The notes under the pieces: generated by a model | The model's database searches: none | Told to the model about the DNA's origin: nothing | What the model saw: the letters and a program-made list of their open reading frames with translations, nothing else | Shown: one piece after another, positions 23,883 through 34,963 of the stretch | Numbering within the stretch: position 1 is the first letter of the stretch | Layout of the letters: every line of letters begins with the position of its first letter | DNA from: Lantana camara | Taxonomy: Eukaryota > Streptophyta > Magnoliopsida > Lamiales > Verbenaceae | Direction: 5' to 3' | Assembly: GCA_037501455.1 (NCBI GenBank) | Contig: CM074865.1 | Span: forward strand, 35,880,501 to 35,944,500 | Length of the DNA stretch: 64,000 nt | Made by a program: the position numbers and the translations under genes

Positions 23883-25113
23883 CTATGGGCCTGATCCCAT
23901 CAGGTGGATCAACCAAGGTCCAAACTTGGTTAGAGTACATGGAATCTATTTCAGATTTCATTGCTTCTTTCCACTGTTCAGAGTCCGAATCTAATAGTGC
24001 CTCCTCATAAGTTAATGAATCATTATCCATTTGAGATGTTTGGTGGAGAAAACCATACCATCTCTCTGGTTGTCTAGGAATGCATTCAGAACGTCTTATT
24101 TGAGGAGGATTTTCGCGTGTATCACTCTCTTGGGTAGGGATAGGGACGTCATTCTCCAAGCTAGGCGTGGGTCCTTGGTCTCGAACCTCTTCGAGTTCTG
24201 CGATCTTGCCTTTCTTTTCTTTAAGGAACGAGTCCTCAAGAAAAGTGGCATTTCTTGACACAAAGACCTTTTGTTCAAGTGGATCGTAGAAATGATATCC
24301 TATCGACTCTTTAGGATATCCTACGAAGTTACATAAGCTTGATCTAGCTTCAAGCATATCTCCCACTGTCCTCTTCACATAAGCAGGACAACCCCAAATT
24401 CTTAAGTAAGAATAGTTAGGGATTTTGCTAAACCACATCCCATATGGGGTTTTGGGTACAGATTTGGAGGGAACAAGATTTAGAATCTTAACTGCTGATT
24501 CTAGGGCATAGCCCCAGAACGATGGTGGCAATTCAGTGAAACTCATCATGGAACAAACCATATCAAGTAGGGTTCTGTTCCTTCTTTCGAAAACTCCATT
24601 TAATTTAGGAGTTCTCGGAGGGGTCCACTGAGAGATAATTCCATTATCTCTGAGATGATTAAGGAATTCATCACTTAGATATTCGCCACCTCGATCAGAT
24701 CGAAGTGTCTTAATCTTGTGACCGGTTTGGTTCCCAACCTCCTTCTGAAATTCCAAGAACTTTTCAAAGGCTTCGGATTTATACTTCATTAAGTACACAT
24801 AACCAAAACGACTAAAGTCATCTATGAAGGTTATGAAATACTGATGATTGTTTCTAGTACATACACTAAGTGGTCCACAAACATCAGTATGGATTAAATC
24901 CAACACTTTAGTGGCACATTCCACTTTACCATTAAAGGGAGTCTTGGCCATTTTTCCTTTAAGACATGATTCACAATGAGTCAACTCTTTAAGTTCATTA
25001 TCATAGAATGATCCTAAATTAGTTAACTTAGCAATCCTATCTTTAGAAATATGGCCTAAATGTGCGTGCCATAAAGAAGCCGAGATCTTGTCATCTCTTT
25101 TGCGTTTGTTTGA
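23883..25113 (-). pseudogene. Copia D integrase and start of RT
   Basis: A long minus-strand frame (to 24984) carries the Ty1/copia integrase core: zinc-region remnant HCESCLKGKMAK, first catalytic Asp in HTDVCGPL, second in LRSDRGGEYL, and Glu in NGVFERRNRTLLDM. It then has WGYALESAVKILNLVPSKSV and a linker to RT (WKEAMKSEIDSMYSNQVWTL). The frame ends where solo LTR E is inserted. To the right (24985-25113) it is broken before the pre-integrase segment. The catalytic residues are preserved, so decay is modest. Confidence 0.92.
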
Positions 25114-26340
25114 TTATTGTATATTCAAAATATTGGTATCTTTAGTTGTATAAAGTCCATTAGATAATGTACCAAGTAAAACGGAAGCTTTATTCTTCTT
25201 AAGATAAAATTTTCCATCTCGGGAGAAAGTCTCATATCCTTCACAATCTAATATTGGAATGGAAATTATATTACGAATAATAAAAGGTACATAAAGGACT
25301 TTATTCAAAACTAAAGTAAAGACACCTAAATCTCATCTACACGTCTCAATGGCTTGAGCTTGAACGCTTGATCCATTCCCAACCTTCAAGACGCATTCTC
25401 CTTCTTTAAGCTGCCGAACCTCATTTAGCATCTGTACATCATTACAGATATGAGCTCCACAGTCGGTATCAAGTACCCAAGAATTAGAATCAATAGATAG
25501 ATTTACTTCAACAATAAACACACCTTTCTTTAGAGTATCCCTGTACTCTTGGCAGTTCCTCTTCCAATGCCCTTTCTTACCACAGTGGTGGCAAACGTCC
25601 TCTCTCTGATCCCTTTTCTTCTTGGCCTTTCTCTTTTTAACCCCTCCATCGGGTTTAAGAGATCCCTTGTTCTTGGGAACTTTCTTCCCTTTGCCTTTAG
25701 AAGGCTTAGAAGAGGATGTGACCATCATTACTTTGTTATCCTTCTTTATCGTGACTTCAGCAGTCACAAGCTGACTAATCAGCTCAGCGACAGTCGCATG
25801 AGTATGATTCATGTTGAAGTTCAGCACGAAAGGATTGAATGATGGTGGAAGCGATACGAGCAACAAGTCCAAGGCGAGGTCCTCACTTAGAGGCATCTCC
25901 ATGGAAGTAAGCTTCTCGTTCAAAGTGAGGAACTTAAGCCCATGTTCGTGGACACTTGCACCTTCCTTCATTCTGAGATGAAAGAGCTGCTTAGAGGTGT
26001 TGTACCTTAGAACACGCTCTTTGGGGCAGTACAATTGCTCAAGATGGTCATAAATCTCCCAAGCGTATTCCATTGACTCATGTTGCCTTTGTATGTCTGG
26101 AGACATGTTAGCCAACATGAGGCAACGGGCTTGAAGATTGTCTTCAGACCATTTGGCAATCGCGTCTCTTTCGGCCCGAGCCGGAGCCTCACCCTCAGGG
26201 GTAGGCTCTCCCTCGAATAGAACATATCTTCTCTTTTCAGAATCTAAAACTATCTTTAGATTCCGAAGCCAATCAGAGTAATTGGGCCCCGCCAACTTGT
26301 TTGATTCAAGGATGGATTCCAAAGGGTTTTTGGTTGCCAT
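25114..26340 (-). pseudogene. Copia D gag, protease and pre-integrase region
   Basis: The start is the ATG at 26338-26340 (MATKNPLESILESNKLAGP). Gag has the copia capsid-type region (residues 1-190), a Lys-rich stretch, and one CCHC knuckle (CHHCGKKGHWKRNC) near 250. The protease follows with VLDTDCGAHIC, where the family normally has Asp-Thr-Gly; the Gly is Asp here, so cleavage activity is doubtful. The frame closes at about 25333. A second piece, 25114-25308 (VLYVPFIIRNIISI..), is the end of the protease and pre-integrase segment. Gag itself is intact. Confidence 0.9.
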
Positions 26341-26548
26341 TTCAGTTTGTAGAGAATCACAAAACTACAACCTAAATGGAAAAACAGAGAATCATGAGCA
26401 TGCCGAATAATAACGATTATACATATTATCAACGTCTTTAGAAATATGTTCTCCCACTGTTTTTAGAAAGTCTAGAAATCCCAACAACTTTAGAAGAAAC
26501 TTATTTTCTCAGTGGTACCCAGGATCCCAAGCAATCTTAGTTTTGGAC

Positions 26549-26877
26549 CCACGACTCGTGAGACATCCAAAGGTCTAAGATTCTTAGGTAGGTACTATTT
26601 ACCAATTCAATCTCTCATTGAATTCCTAGTAATGTTTTGCATCACTGATCTTTCGACTATGGACCCACGACTCGTGAGACATCCATATCTACTTCAGTGT
26701 TGAGCTAGATCCATCAATCATAAGATCTCAACCAAAAACTTAGTCCGGAACGACCTACGACTCGTGAGACATCGCCCATTCTAAAATGGTTAAGAAATAT
26801 TAATTACTTAAAATAATTAATCAGAAAACTAGGAGTTAATAAGATCCACTAATTACGCCACGACTCGTGAGACAACA
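26549..26877 (-). repeat. Four spaced copies of a palindromic leader motif
   Basis: The 16-mer CACGACTCGTGAGACA, or a one-base variant, lies at about 26550, 26666, 26756 and 26860, some 90-116 bp apart in otherwise unrelated sequence. The core CACGACTCGTG is an 11-bp palindrome. Confidence 0.85.
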
Positions 26878-28151
26878 ACCTGGTTCACATATTAAGTCCT
26901 AAATCCTATTGACGGAATGATAGGAATTTTATCACCGTGATAAAATGCCTATTTATTCGAATTTAGCTCAATATTTAAAAGGGATTTTCGAATGACCTCA
27001 CCAACATATAATGTTATCCAAATTTTAATTATCATGTTTAATGCAATTTCACGTAAAGTGCATCACATAAGCAATTAGCAGATAACATGTCCTAGCATGA
27101 TACTAATTATGAGATGATCATGGGTATCCTATCTTATATGTGATTTCGGGAGACTCTCCAAAATCACTAGTTCTAACATTCATGCCACATAAGACAGTTC
27201 ATATCACATAGGGGTACAGAATTTAATAGAAAAATAGCCCTATCTATTACATTAATAGAAACCCTCTTAAACATTTTGAGGGGTCTTCTTATAGCCACTG
27301 TTCTTCAAGTGCTCCTTGTGGATCCTTCGTATTCCATGGGTGCTTGTCTCCAAAATGAAAATAAAAACCTCACTTCCTAAGTTCTACTCTCTTTACGTAA
27401 AGTAATATGGCTCAATCTTCATATTGGCCATAGACAAGTACACGGGGCATACCCCGGCCCAAAAACAATAATAAGGAAAGCCACATAATAAACACATAAC
27501 ATTACGCACATAAGTAGGGCTCCAACCCCAATTAAAAACGCGCAACTATGGGGCTCCGACACCAATTGAAATCGTCCATGTGCAGAATTTAAAACATTCA
27601 AAAGACTAACCTATGATCTCCTAAACTAGCATGATTCCGCTTTTATTTAAATTTACCAACTAAATTTAAAATTTCTTTGACTTCATGTTACAATTAACTT
27701 AAGAAATTTGAATATAGTTCATTATTCGCGAATTTATTCAAAATCGAATTCACCGGATTATAACAAAACAACAATTAATTCAAAATTAAATTTTTGTCTA
27801 ATAAATCATTCAAAGTGATTTTCGTAATTTTCTCGAAAAATAAGAACTTTACTTTAATTCATAAAATCCCAAATTTTATAATTATTTCAAATAAATAATT
27901 TTATAATTTTAAAATCAAATTTTAAAATAAAATCAAGTTTTCGTAATTCGGGTTTTTTGAAACTTGGAAAAAACACGAAATGAAAACCTGGTCCGGAACG
28001 ACCCGCGCAAGGTGCGCGGGACAGACAGCAAGAGCCGCGAAACAGCGCGCTAGCCCGCGCGCGACGCGCAGCAATTGCTACGCGTTCGCGCTCAGGGCCA
28101 CGCGCCACTCGCGCGCGCTGCCAGGCAGATGGGGACAGAACGGCGCGCAGG

Positions 28152-28277
28152 TCCTAGGCATGCCTAGGAGTGCCCGGGTCGCTGAGCGCGACGAGCGACA
28201 GTGGTGCGGGACGGCGACTTGCCACCCCATACGCGTACGTGTGCGCGCAATCCCGCGAGCTTTCACCCGCGGGTGAA
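28152..28277 (-). other. Perfect palindromes in GC-rich copia leader
   Basis: TCCTAGGCATGCCTAGGA (28152-28169) and TTCACCCGCGGGTGAA (28262-28277) are perfect palindromes about 370 and 265 nt from the primer site. Self-complementary loops in this position act as RNA dimerisation signals in retroviruses; that role here is inferred. Confidence 0.5.
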
Positions 28278-28540
28278 CCCGTTCCGAATCTCGTTTCGTA
28301 ATTTCAATAAATTCAAGCGATCCAATTCTGAATTAAAACAGTTCAAATCAATCTAAGCCAAAATAGTTTAAAACCAGATTTAAACAGAAAACGATTTTCA
28401 CAAATTTTTCAACAAACAGTTTTGATCCGGCAATTTCGTATTTCAAACTAAAATCATAAATACATAACACATACTCAAATTCAAGAATTTTCAATCAAAA
28501 TTCGTAAAGCTATAACGATACAATACGAATGTTGCAAGGT

Positions 28541-28553
28541 GGCTCTGATACCA
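28541..28553 (-). other. Primer-binding site of copia D
   Basis: The minus strand reads TGGTATCAGAGCC, two bases from the LTR boundary at 28556. It matches the initiator Met tRNA primer used by plant copia elements. Confidence 0.95.
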
Positions 28554-28934
28554 CTTGTTGGAAAACTAGAGTAGAAACGCAGCGGAAATTTAAAATTTTT
28601 CCAAAAGATTGATCATGGACTTGCAATACTCGTATCGTATCTTAGGGTGTTTAGAAACTTACGTTGATTGAAGCTTTCTAGTGATGTCAGTACCGCCTAC
28701 TGAACACCCTTCAAGCGGAATGTCCCTTGAACGGTTCTCGATAGATCCCAAAGCAGCTATCCTCTAAAGCGTATCCACATCAATCCTAGAACACGATCAA
28801 GCAAGTGAGAAAGCTAGTTCTATAACTCCTGTTAATGGCTAGGGTTTTGCTTTTGGAAACTTTTCTTTTATTTTTCTCAAAAACTTAACACTTCGTGAGT
28901 GTTGGTCTAAAGAATAAGGGAAGCCCCACCCTTG

Positions 28935-28942
28935 TATTTATA
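28935..28942 (-). promoter_or_regulatory. TATA box of copia D
   Basis: The minus strand reads CTTGTATAAATACAAGGG, a canonical TATAAATA inside a short palindrome, placing the transcript start near 28905 and R-U5 at about 350 bp. Confidence 0.7.
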
Positions 28943-29307
28943 CAAGGGGGGTTCGAACTCCCTAGGGTTTTCCCAAACCTAGTGGACTTCTTTTCTTGCT
29001 CACTAATTAACTAATTTAATTATTTATTTAATTCGGAGAAAATAAGTTCCTAACTTATTCTCCAAGTCTAGCAAGAATAATCTTCTCTCTCATACAATAG
29101 GAAGTTAGACTTTTCAACTTTCCTAAAGCTAAAAGTCAAGATTCAATAAATTAATTAATTCTCAATTAATTATTTATTGGGTTAAGCTTGAGAAATAAAA
29201 TCTTAATAATTAATTAAAAGACTTAAATTAATTAATTACAATTTAATTAATTAATTCTTGAAAAGAATTCGCGTGTAATAAAATTACACGTCGAAACCAC
29301 ATTACTA

Positions 29308-29374
29308 CACGTGTACAATACACGTGCAGACCACGTGTGCATGACACGTGACAGCCACGTGTTCATGACACGTG
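29308..29374 (-). promoter_or_regulatory. Array of six CACGTG G-boxes in copia D U3
   Basis: CACGTG occurs at 29308, 29321, 29332, 29345, 29356 and 29369, spaced 13, 11, 13, 11, 13 bp, followed by ACGTGGC near 29398. G-box/ABRE sites bind bZIP and bHLH factors in light and abscisic-acid responses. The array lies about 370-430 bp upstream of the TATA box, consistent with an enhancer. Confidence 0.7.
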
Positions 29375-30590
29375 GCAGTCACGTTCCAAGCGTGATACGT
29401 GGCGGGGCGTGACTCGTCTCGCCCTCTTCGATCAACATTTTGATCCTTCGTTAATCATATTAACATCCTACCATAACCCTCGTGTCCTGGAATTTGTGTG
29501 TGACTCTATAGGTTCATTATTCGATTAGCAATGACAGTAATTAATTAATTCACTAATTAATTAATCACTTCACAGATCACACTATCCTAAACTAGCAATG
29601 GATGTGTGACCCCTAGCCGAATAACGAAATTAATCGAAGAACCTTTCAGTCAATAACATACAGTGAAATACGATCCTCCTACAACTCCATCTCTCAATCA
29701 AGAACTAAGGCATGGGAATATTCTTAGAGCCTAAATATTCTTGATCTTTAAAGTTAAGTTTGTTTCATATCCATTTAGACCTCAATCCAAAAAAACCTCA
29801 TTTTCTTGATGTTTGGATCTTTTATCCACCTTGGCCAAGGGTTTAAGTTTAATGGACTACGAACAACTCAATCAGTTAGAGATCATTCTTGTTCTTGCAA
29901 CAAGTGTAGGTCCTTTGTAGATTCTACTAATTCTACATATGCCACTTGTGTAATCCCAACATAGGCCGTGGTTCAGGTGTCTATATGGCGACACCCTTTC
30001 GAGCCTATATCAAAGATTACAGAGTTAGCTCATATGAGACATTACAGAATCTCAAGTCTAAGGATTAATGAATCACGTTATTGACCTGTGAGATATTTCC
30101 TAATCTGGAAGTTTCTAGGAGACTTCCTTTCCCATTTAGGAATGTTCTCACGCGGGACATCTCAGTGATGAAGTTTTAGTAACAATCACCCTCATGTATT
30201 ATGAACGCATCATCGTATGCACTTATCACCCCATGAAACTGAGTGATCCTTCAAAAGGACATAATCACATAAGCAAGTCTCAACAGAGTCAAGGTCGACA
30301 CTCCCACTGTCTGTCGGACTCTCGACTTGGAGAAGTTTCTAACCCTCGCCTATGGAGTTAAGAACTTGTTTCATGTGTCGTTCCCATAACAACAAAGTAC
30401 TTAAATGCCTCATCGGATTAGAGGATTTCAATACATGCAAAAACACAGTCAACCCAAACAGACATAAATAAGCACATAAAGAAGTGAATGCCTATGAACA
30501 AAATCAACTCGTTTATTATTCAAAGACTGTTTGTGATATTACAAGGAAATAGTAAAGCCAAAAGCTGCTTTGAGGGCACTATTCCTAACA

Positions 30591-30956
30591 GTTCACGCCG
30601 AGTTTGGTTTTAGCAAGGGTATAACTGACTACGCAATCGGGCAGAAGAACAGAGGATTACCTCAGAGTAAGAAGTCTGTCATGTTGACGGGGTATATTAG
30701 GCGATTATTTTCCTTAAGATTGCCAAACTATTGATTCGCTTGGCAAGGAAGAGGCATGGTTTTAGATTGGGAAGAGGCGGTCGAAGTGAGTTGCCTTCGG
30801 CACCGACTTTAACCTACCCGAGGGTACTCAAGACTACTTCGTTAACAATCGAGACACTAAGGAAGGCTTTGGTTGTGTGTTACTTGCAGGAGAGTGTAGC
30901 CTATGTCTCAAGAAGTGCAAGGTCATGAGACTTACACCCACTCTTGGGTTCAAGTT
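30591..30956 (+). pseudogene. Decayed gypsy J pol: RT end to RNase H
   Basis: Across several frameshifts the plus strand matches the gypsy RT-RNase H junction: a TGYIRRLF segment corresponding to AGYYRRFV, an LIRLARKRHGF-like counterpart of LTRLTKKE, and an RNase H stretch beginning LPEGTQDYFV. The most open frame is 30731-30928, but it is not the original one throughout. Copia D abuts it on the left and solo LTR F on the right, so this is an older host element. Its integrase reappears at 48819. Confidence 0.7.
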
Positions 30957-32471
30957 TGTGACACCCCGCTAGTTCGCACGTACAGGTTTGTACCACGTGT
31001 GAGTTTATTTTTCGTAATTATATTTATTTTTATTTTTATTTAATGTATTTATATTTTATTTCTATTGTTTTCTATATGAATTATTTGAAATTATATGAAA
31101 TATGTGATTTAATGTGAAGAAGATTCCCTAAGTGAAATTATGATGTGAATTCTTGAGAATTATGAATTTATAATATATGAATTTAATTCCCGAGCATGCT
31201 AATTTCGTGAATTATGTGATATACGTGATTTAAGGATGTAATTATATGATTTTAAATTATGTTGGACTTAATTGAAAACTTGACTTTGGACTTAATTGCA
31301 ACTTTTTGAAAGTTTTGGACTCATTTGGAAAATGAGTCATTTTAGTACACTTGTGTATGTTTTAATTTATATCTTGAGCTTCGGCACTCGGATTTGAGTT
31401 CTGTCTTTGATGTTCAACTCCTTTCGACGATTCGGACGCAATGAAATAAGTTTCATAATTTTTCGATGCCGTTTTGACCCCCCGACGAAGCAAATTTCAG
31501 CTACGCGCGCCTAAAACTCACCTATGACCTATCTTGGAGCTACGAGACCTAATCCTCATCATTTCTTTGACTTAAAAACAACCAAAACCATCCCTATCTC
31601 TCTCTCCTCAGCTGCTACACAAGATTGGGCAAGGAAAGGGGAAGTAAAGAAGTAAGAAAGAAGGCAAGAAGGAAGAACCACCATTGTTGTCCCTTTTGAG
31701 CTCTTAAGTTCATTTCTTTTGCTCCATATTCTAGATCAAGGTAAGATTCTTATTCTCCATATTCTTAGGATCATTTTCATCCATTTAATTCATGTTTAAG
31801 TTGAGGATTTATGCTACTAGAAATATTTGATGAATAGTTAGGGTTTTATGAAATTTTTGAAGAATATGATCATTCTTTGATCTCTTTGAGTTTGATGACT
31901 TATATGATGATCTAAATGCTTCATTTATTGCATCTCTTTGGTCCCTTTTCATGGTAGTTAGATGGTAGATAAGATACCATTAAAATACTTAAGCTTTGAT
32001 GTAAGAAAACGTTGGTTATACATGCCTTTCTTGATCTCTTTCTTGCCAGTTTGAAGTGTATGCATATGAGGCTGAGTTTGCTTGAGTTTCTTGCATGAAA
32101 TACTTGGTTAGCTGCTTCTTTTGTTGCCTTTCCAACTGTTGTTGCTGCAGAGAGTTAAAACAGGGGATTTGCAAGCTAGAAAGCATGAAATGTGTTGAGT
32201 TTTTCCTTCCCTGGCTGTTGTCACATTTTGCTGCTGCTATGTGCTAAGTTAGGGGCTGTTATTGCTGTCAATTTGCTACCTTAATTGCTGCTTGGCTGCT
32301 GTACATGCTTCCCCTGTTGCTGCTTTAATTGAGCTGCTACTGTTGATTCTTTTGTGCTGCGATGTCTCTCCCCGGGCGGGGAGAATTTGCAAAGAAAGTG
32401 TCCCCGGGCGGGGACGTTTATGCAGAAAACATTCTGCATGTCCGTCCCCACGAGGGGACCTTTTATATTCG

Positions 32472-32612
32472 ATGTATCTTATAACAAACTCCTTCATAAA
32501 TACATGCATGATAAATTACATAATACATAACTTATTATGTTATATATATTATGTTATGTATTATGTAATTTATCATGCATGTATTTATGAAGGAGTTTGT
32601 TATAAGATACAT
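32472..32612. repeat. Perfect inverted repeat, 60-bp arms, 21-bp loop
   Basis: 32472-32531 and 32553-32612 are exact reverse complements over 60 bp, separated by 21 bp. A transcript would fold into a long uninterrupted duplex. It sits right after the short hairpin cluster of LTR F. It may be a small foldback insertion or a replication-generated palindrome. Confidence 0.95.
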
Positions 32613-33995
32613 ATATATATATATATATAAGATTTGCATGCATGTATATTACGTTGTGTATATATATTATATATATACACCTAAGGTTTGAAATGGAATA
32701 ACATACATGTACAGTGTACGTGAATGAGTATATTATATATATATATATATAAATAATATACTTTATGTTATATATGTAATATGTTATATGTATGAATTTT
32801 AAATATTGAATTGTTTGTTAAGTTTCATATATTATGATCTTAATTAATTCGGTCTCGCGTGCATGTTTTTCGTGCCTCTTCAATTTCTTTCCTATGCCTC
32901 TTATTTGTTTAATTTTGATTTATAAGCAATGTAAACGTGTTATATTATATGTTAAATGTCTTGAATTAATTTTATGAATTTATTTGATACGAGTTTTACG
33001 TGATATGAATTTGAACGCTTTAAGTGGTACCTTCTTGCATTTCATTTGCATACATCGCACTCATTTGCATCGTCGTGCGTCTAAATGGTACATATCTGAG
33101 TCTAAGTCTTTAGTGTTATGTTTATTTGTCACAGGGGTGCTTCCGGGAGGAGCCGCACCCAAAGTTTAAGGGTGTTCGGGGTTGTTTTCTCGCACCACTA
33201 CACATTTTGTTCAAAGGTGAGGTTTAGGTTCTTTTTTTTTTAGTTAAGCGACCTAAGACCCTTAAATTCTCATTTTCTAGCCCGCATGCGACTATGTACT
33301 ATATATATAGTTAAATATACATAATTTACGATATATTTATGATCTTTTTATCAAGTTTTGGCTTTCTAAAGGGCCATATCTACAAGCATATATGAGCTCA
33401 CGTTTTAATGAAGGTTTAATGTTTATGAAAGTTTAATGTTAATGTATGTAATGTTAATGGTTTGTAATGAGCGAGAATGGAACGAAGGTAATGTAATGGT
33501 AATGTTGGCCCCAGAGATGTGGGTAAGGGAGACCCGGGACGGCCATGGGGTCACCGGTTATTACCCCTGTGCATGATCTCCATCCGAGGTATTATGTATG
33601 ACCCCGGGAGGTTGGGAAGGCGTAATGCACTTGATGCCTTCGGTATGCTGTCGGGAAGAACAAGTGTGGGTTAGCTACCCCTCAAGGAATTTATAATGGA
33701 ACTCCTGTGGGTTAACAGCCCCTCGAGGAATTTACTAATTGATAGTTAGGGGTTAGCCCCTTCCATCACTGAAGTAGGGGATTGAATGTGATTTGTTTTA
33801 TGTAATGTAGTGTAATGAGAAGTAATGGTGGATGCTCGTACTCGTAGAGCTTAATGAAATGGTTGGATTATGGAACGGGAATAGAGTCTTTACTAATGTA
33901 ATGTATACGTATATGATATATAATGTTTTACAAAATGTTTTGGTATGCAAAACCTATTCCCGGTTCATAACCTTTATCTTTTACGCGCTTTGCTC

Positions 33996-34053
33996 TATAT
34001 ATGTATTATGTGTGGGTGTGCGTTAGCCCCCTCACTCAGTCGAGATATGACTG
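33996..34053 (+). promoter_or_regulatory. TATA box and R-start hairpin of LTR F
   Basis: TATATATG at 33996 is followed about 30 nt later by CCCCCTCACTCAGTC. CAGTC (34037-34041) pairs with GACTG (34049-34053). Confidence 0.55.
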
Positions 34054-34069
34054 ACACCTCTACTTTACC

Positions 34070-34653
34070 TGTAACATCCCGCTCGTCCGATTTATAAGGT
34101 ACGTCATGTTTCAACCTTTTAATGTGTTTAATTATGTGATTTTGTACTTTGCTCGGCTCTATTTTGAACTCTTTAAGAGTTTAGGGGCTTGTTTGTAATT
34201 TTCTCTTTTTAGGGGTTTACATAATTTTCTCTGTTTGTAATTTGCTCGGCTCTACGGATTTTGTACTTTGCTCGGCTCTATATGTAATTTTGAACTCTTC
34301 AACGCGTTCGGGGAATCGAAACGAGTCCGTAGACTCTAAGTTTGCCCAATTCTGACGTCGTTAGCTCCTCCTACCGATCGTTTTACACGTGAGGACCCAA
34401 GATAAAAACCCTGGATCCTCGTTTTGCGTGCCATAACTCCAGCTCCAGACTCAGCTCTCCCTCTCTCCCTCGATTTTCACTGTTCACATACACTCACGGT
34501 GTATTTTCACGAACAACCCGGAACTCGTTCTTTTCTCGACGGAATTCGACGAACCAATAGTGCTTTTCGATGAGCTCGACGACGCGGTCACAACCGTACC
34601 AAGAACTCGACCAACCGGCTGACTACGACGGAGATATCGCTGGATTTCAGTAG
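34070..34653 (+). mobile_element. Solo gypsy LTR G, first part
   Basis: Starts TGTAACATCCCGC and is preceded by TTACC (34065-34069); the other end is 48407, followed by TTACC (48408-48412). It is interrupted by element H, whose AGTAG duplication marks the break. The segment includes a GAGTC/GACTC dyad near 34326 and a CT-rich stretch at 34440-34490. Confidence 0.92.
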
Positions 34654-34963
34654 TGTAACGCCCCGACTTTTCGGACGTAAAGGTAGGACGTATGTGTTTA
34701 CCTATTTGCGCGAATTAATTGTTTTACGTGGTATATATTTAATTTTTTTTTATAATTGTTATTATTATATTACATTATATTATATTAATTTATTTTAATA
34801 TTATTAATTTTATATATATATGTTTCGTATTATATATATATGCTAATTACTTTATTATTAATTTAATGATTATACTAATTATATGTTATATTAATTAACC
34901 ATGTATTAATTAATTAATTGATTATTTATGTATATATATATATTTTATACGTACAATATATTT

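Larger units (their letters stand above)
26341..28540 (-). other. Untranslated leader of copia D
   Basis: About 2.2 kb between primer site and gag with no believable coding frame, as in BARE-type elements that have a long leader. It holds four spaced copies of a CACGACTCGTGAGACA motif (26549-26877) and a GC-rich block of about 280 bp (27985-28277) with perfect palindromes. ORFs over the GC-rich block on both strands are low-complexity. Confidence 0.75.
5216..30590 (-). mobile_element. Copia element D (Angela/BARE-like), interrupted and lacking its 3' end
   Basis: From right to left on the minus strand: 5' LTR (28556-30590), primer site (28541-28553), 2.2-kb leader, gag, protease, integrase and RT. 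Solo LTR E and full element B are inserted in the RT, and the left end is lost at LTR C. A 2-kb LTR starting TGTTAGGAATAGTGCCC, the long leader and the gag type point to the Angela/BARE clade; this placement is inferred without a tree. The flank right of the 5' LTR is decayed gypsy J pol, so D inserted into J. Confidence 0.85.
28556..30590 (-). repeat. 5' LTR of copia D
   Basis: A 2,035-bp LTR; on the minus strand it runs TGTTAGGAATAG..TTTTCCAACA. It contains a TATAAATA box (28935-28942), a dense G-box array (29308-29374) and an AT-rich segment of repeated TTAATTAA (28990-29270). The matching 3' LTR is not in the window. ORFs over it are not convincing. Confidence 0.92.
30957..34069 (+). mobile_element. 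Solo gypsy LTR F, first part
   Basis: Starts TGTGACACCCCGC; the rest lies at 48408-48818 beyond nested LTR G. Flanks are AAGTT on the left and GAGTT on the right, a target duplication with one change. Modules: GCACTCG-GATT-TGAGTTC dyad (31384-31401), donor AAG|GTAAG at 31741, a set of perfect hairpins (32367-32459), a 60-bp-arm inverted repeat (32472-32612), AT microsatellites to 32800, a GGCCC box near 33510, and TATATATG at 33996 before CCCCTCACTCAGTC. LTR G is inserted just past the R-start hairpin. The ORF at 32262-32630 spans hairpins and is not a gene. Confidence 0.9.

Noticed and set aside
27980..28276. Open frames on both strands of the GC-rich copia leader, Arg/Ala-rich
   Set aside because: High GC removes stop codons; all frames are open and no motif is present.
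30731..30928. Small host gene of 65 codons
   Set aside because: Reading across frames shows gypsy RT/RNase H remnants between copia D and LTR F.
32262..32630. 122-codon ORF in LTR F
   Set aside because: It runs through the short hairpins and the long palindrome; the C-terminal Tyr/Ile repeats come from TA repeats.
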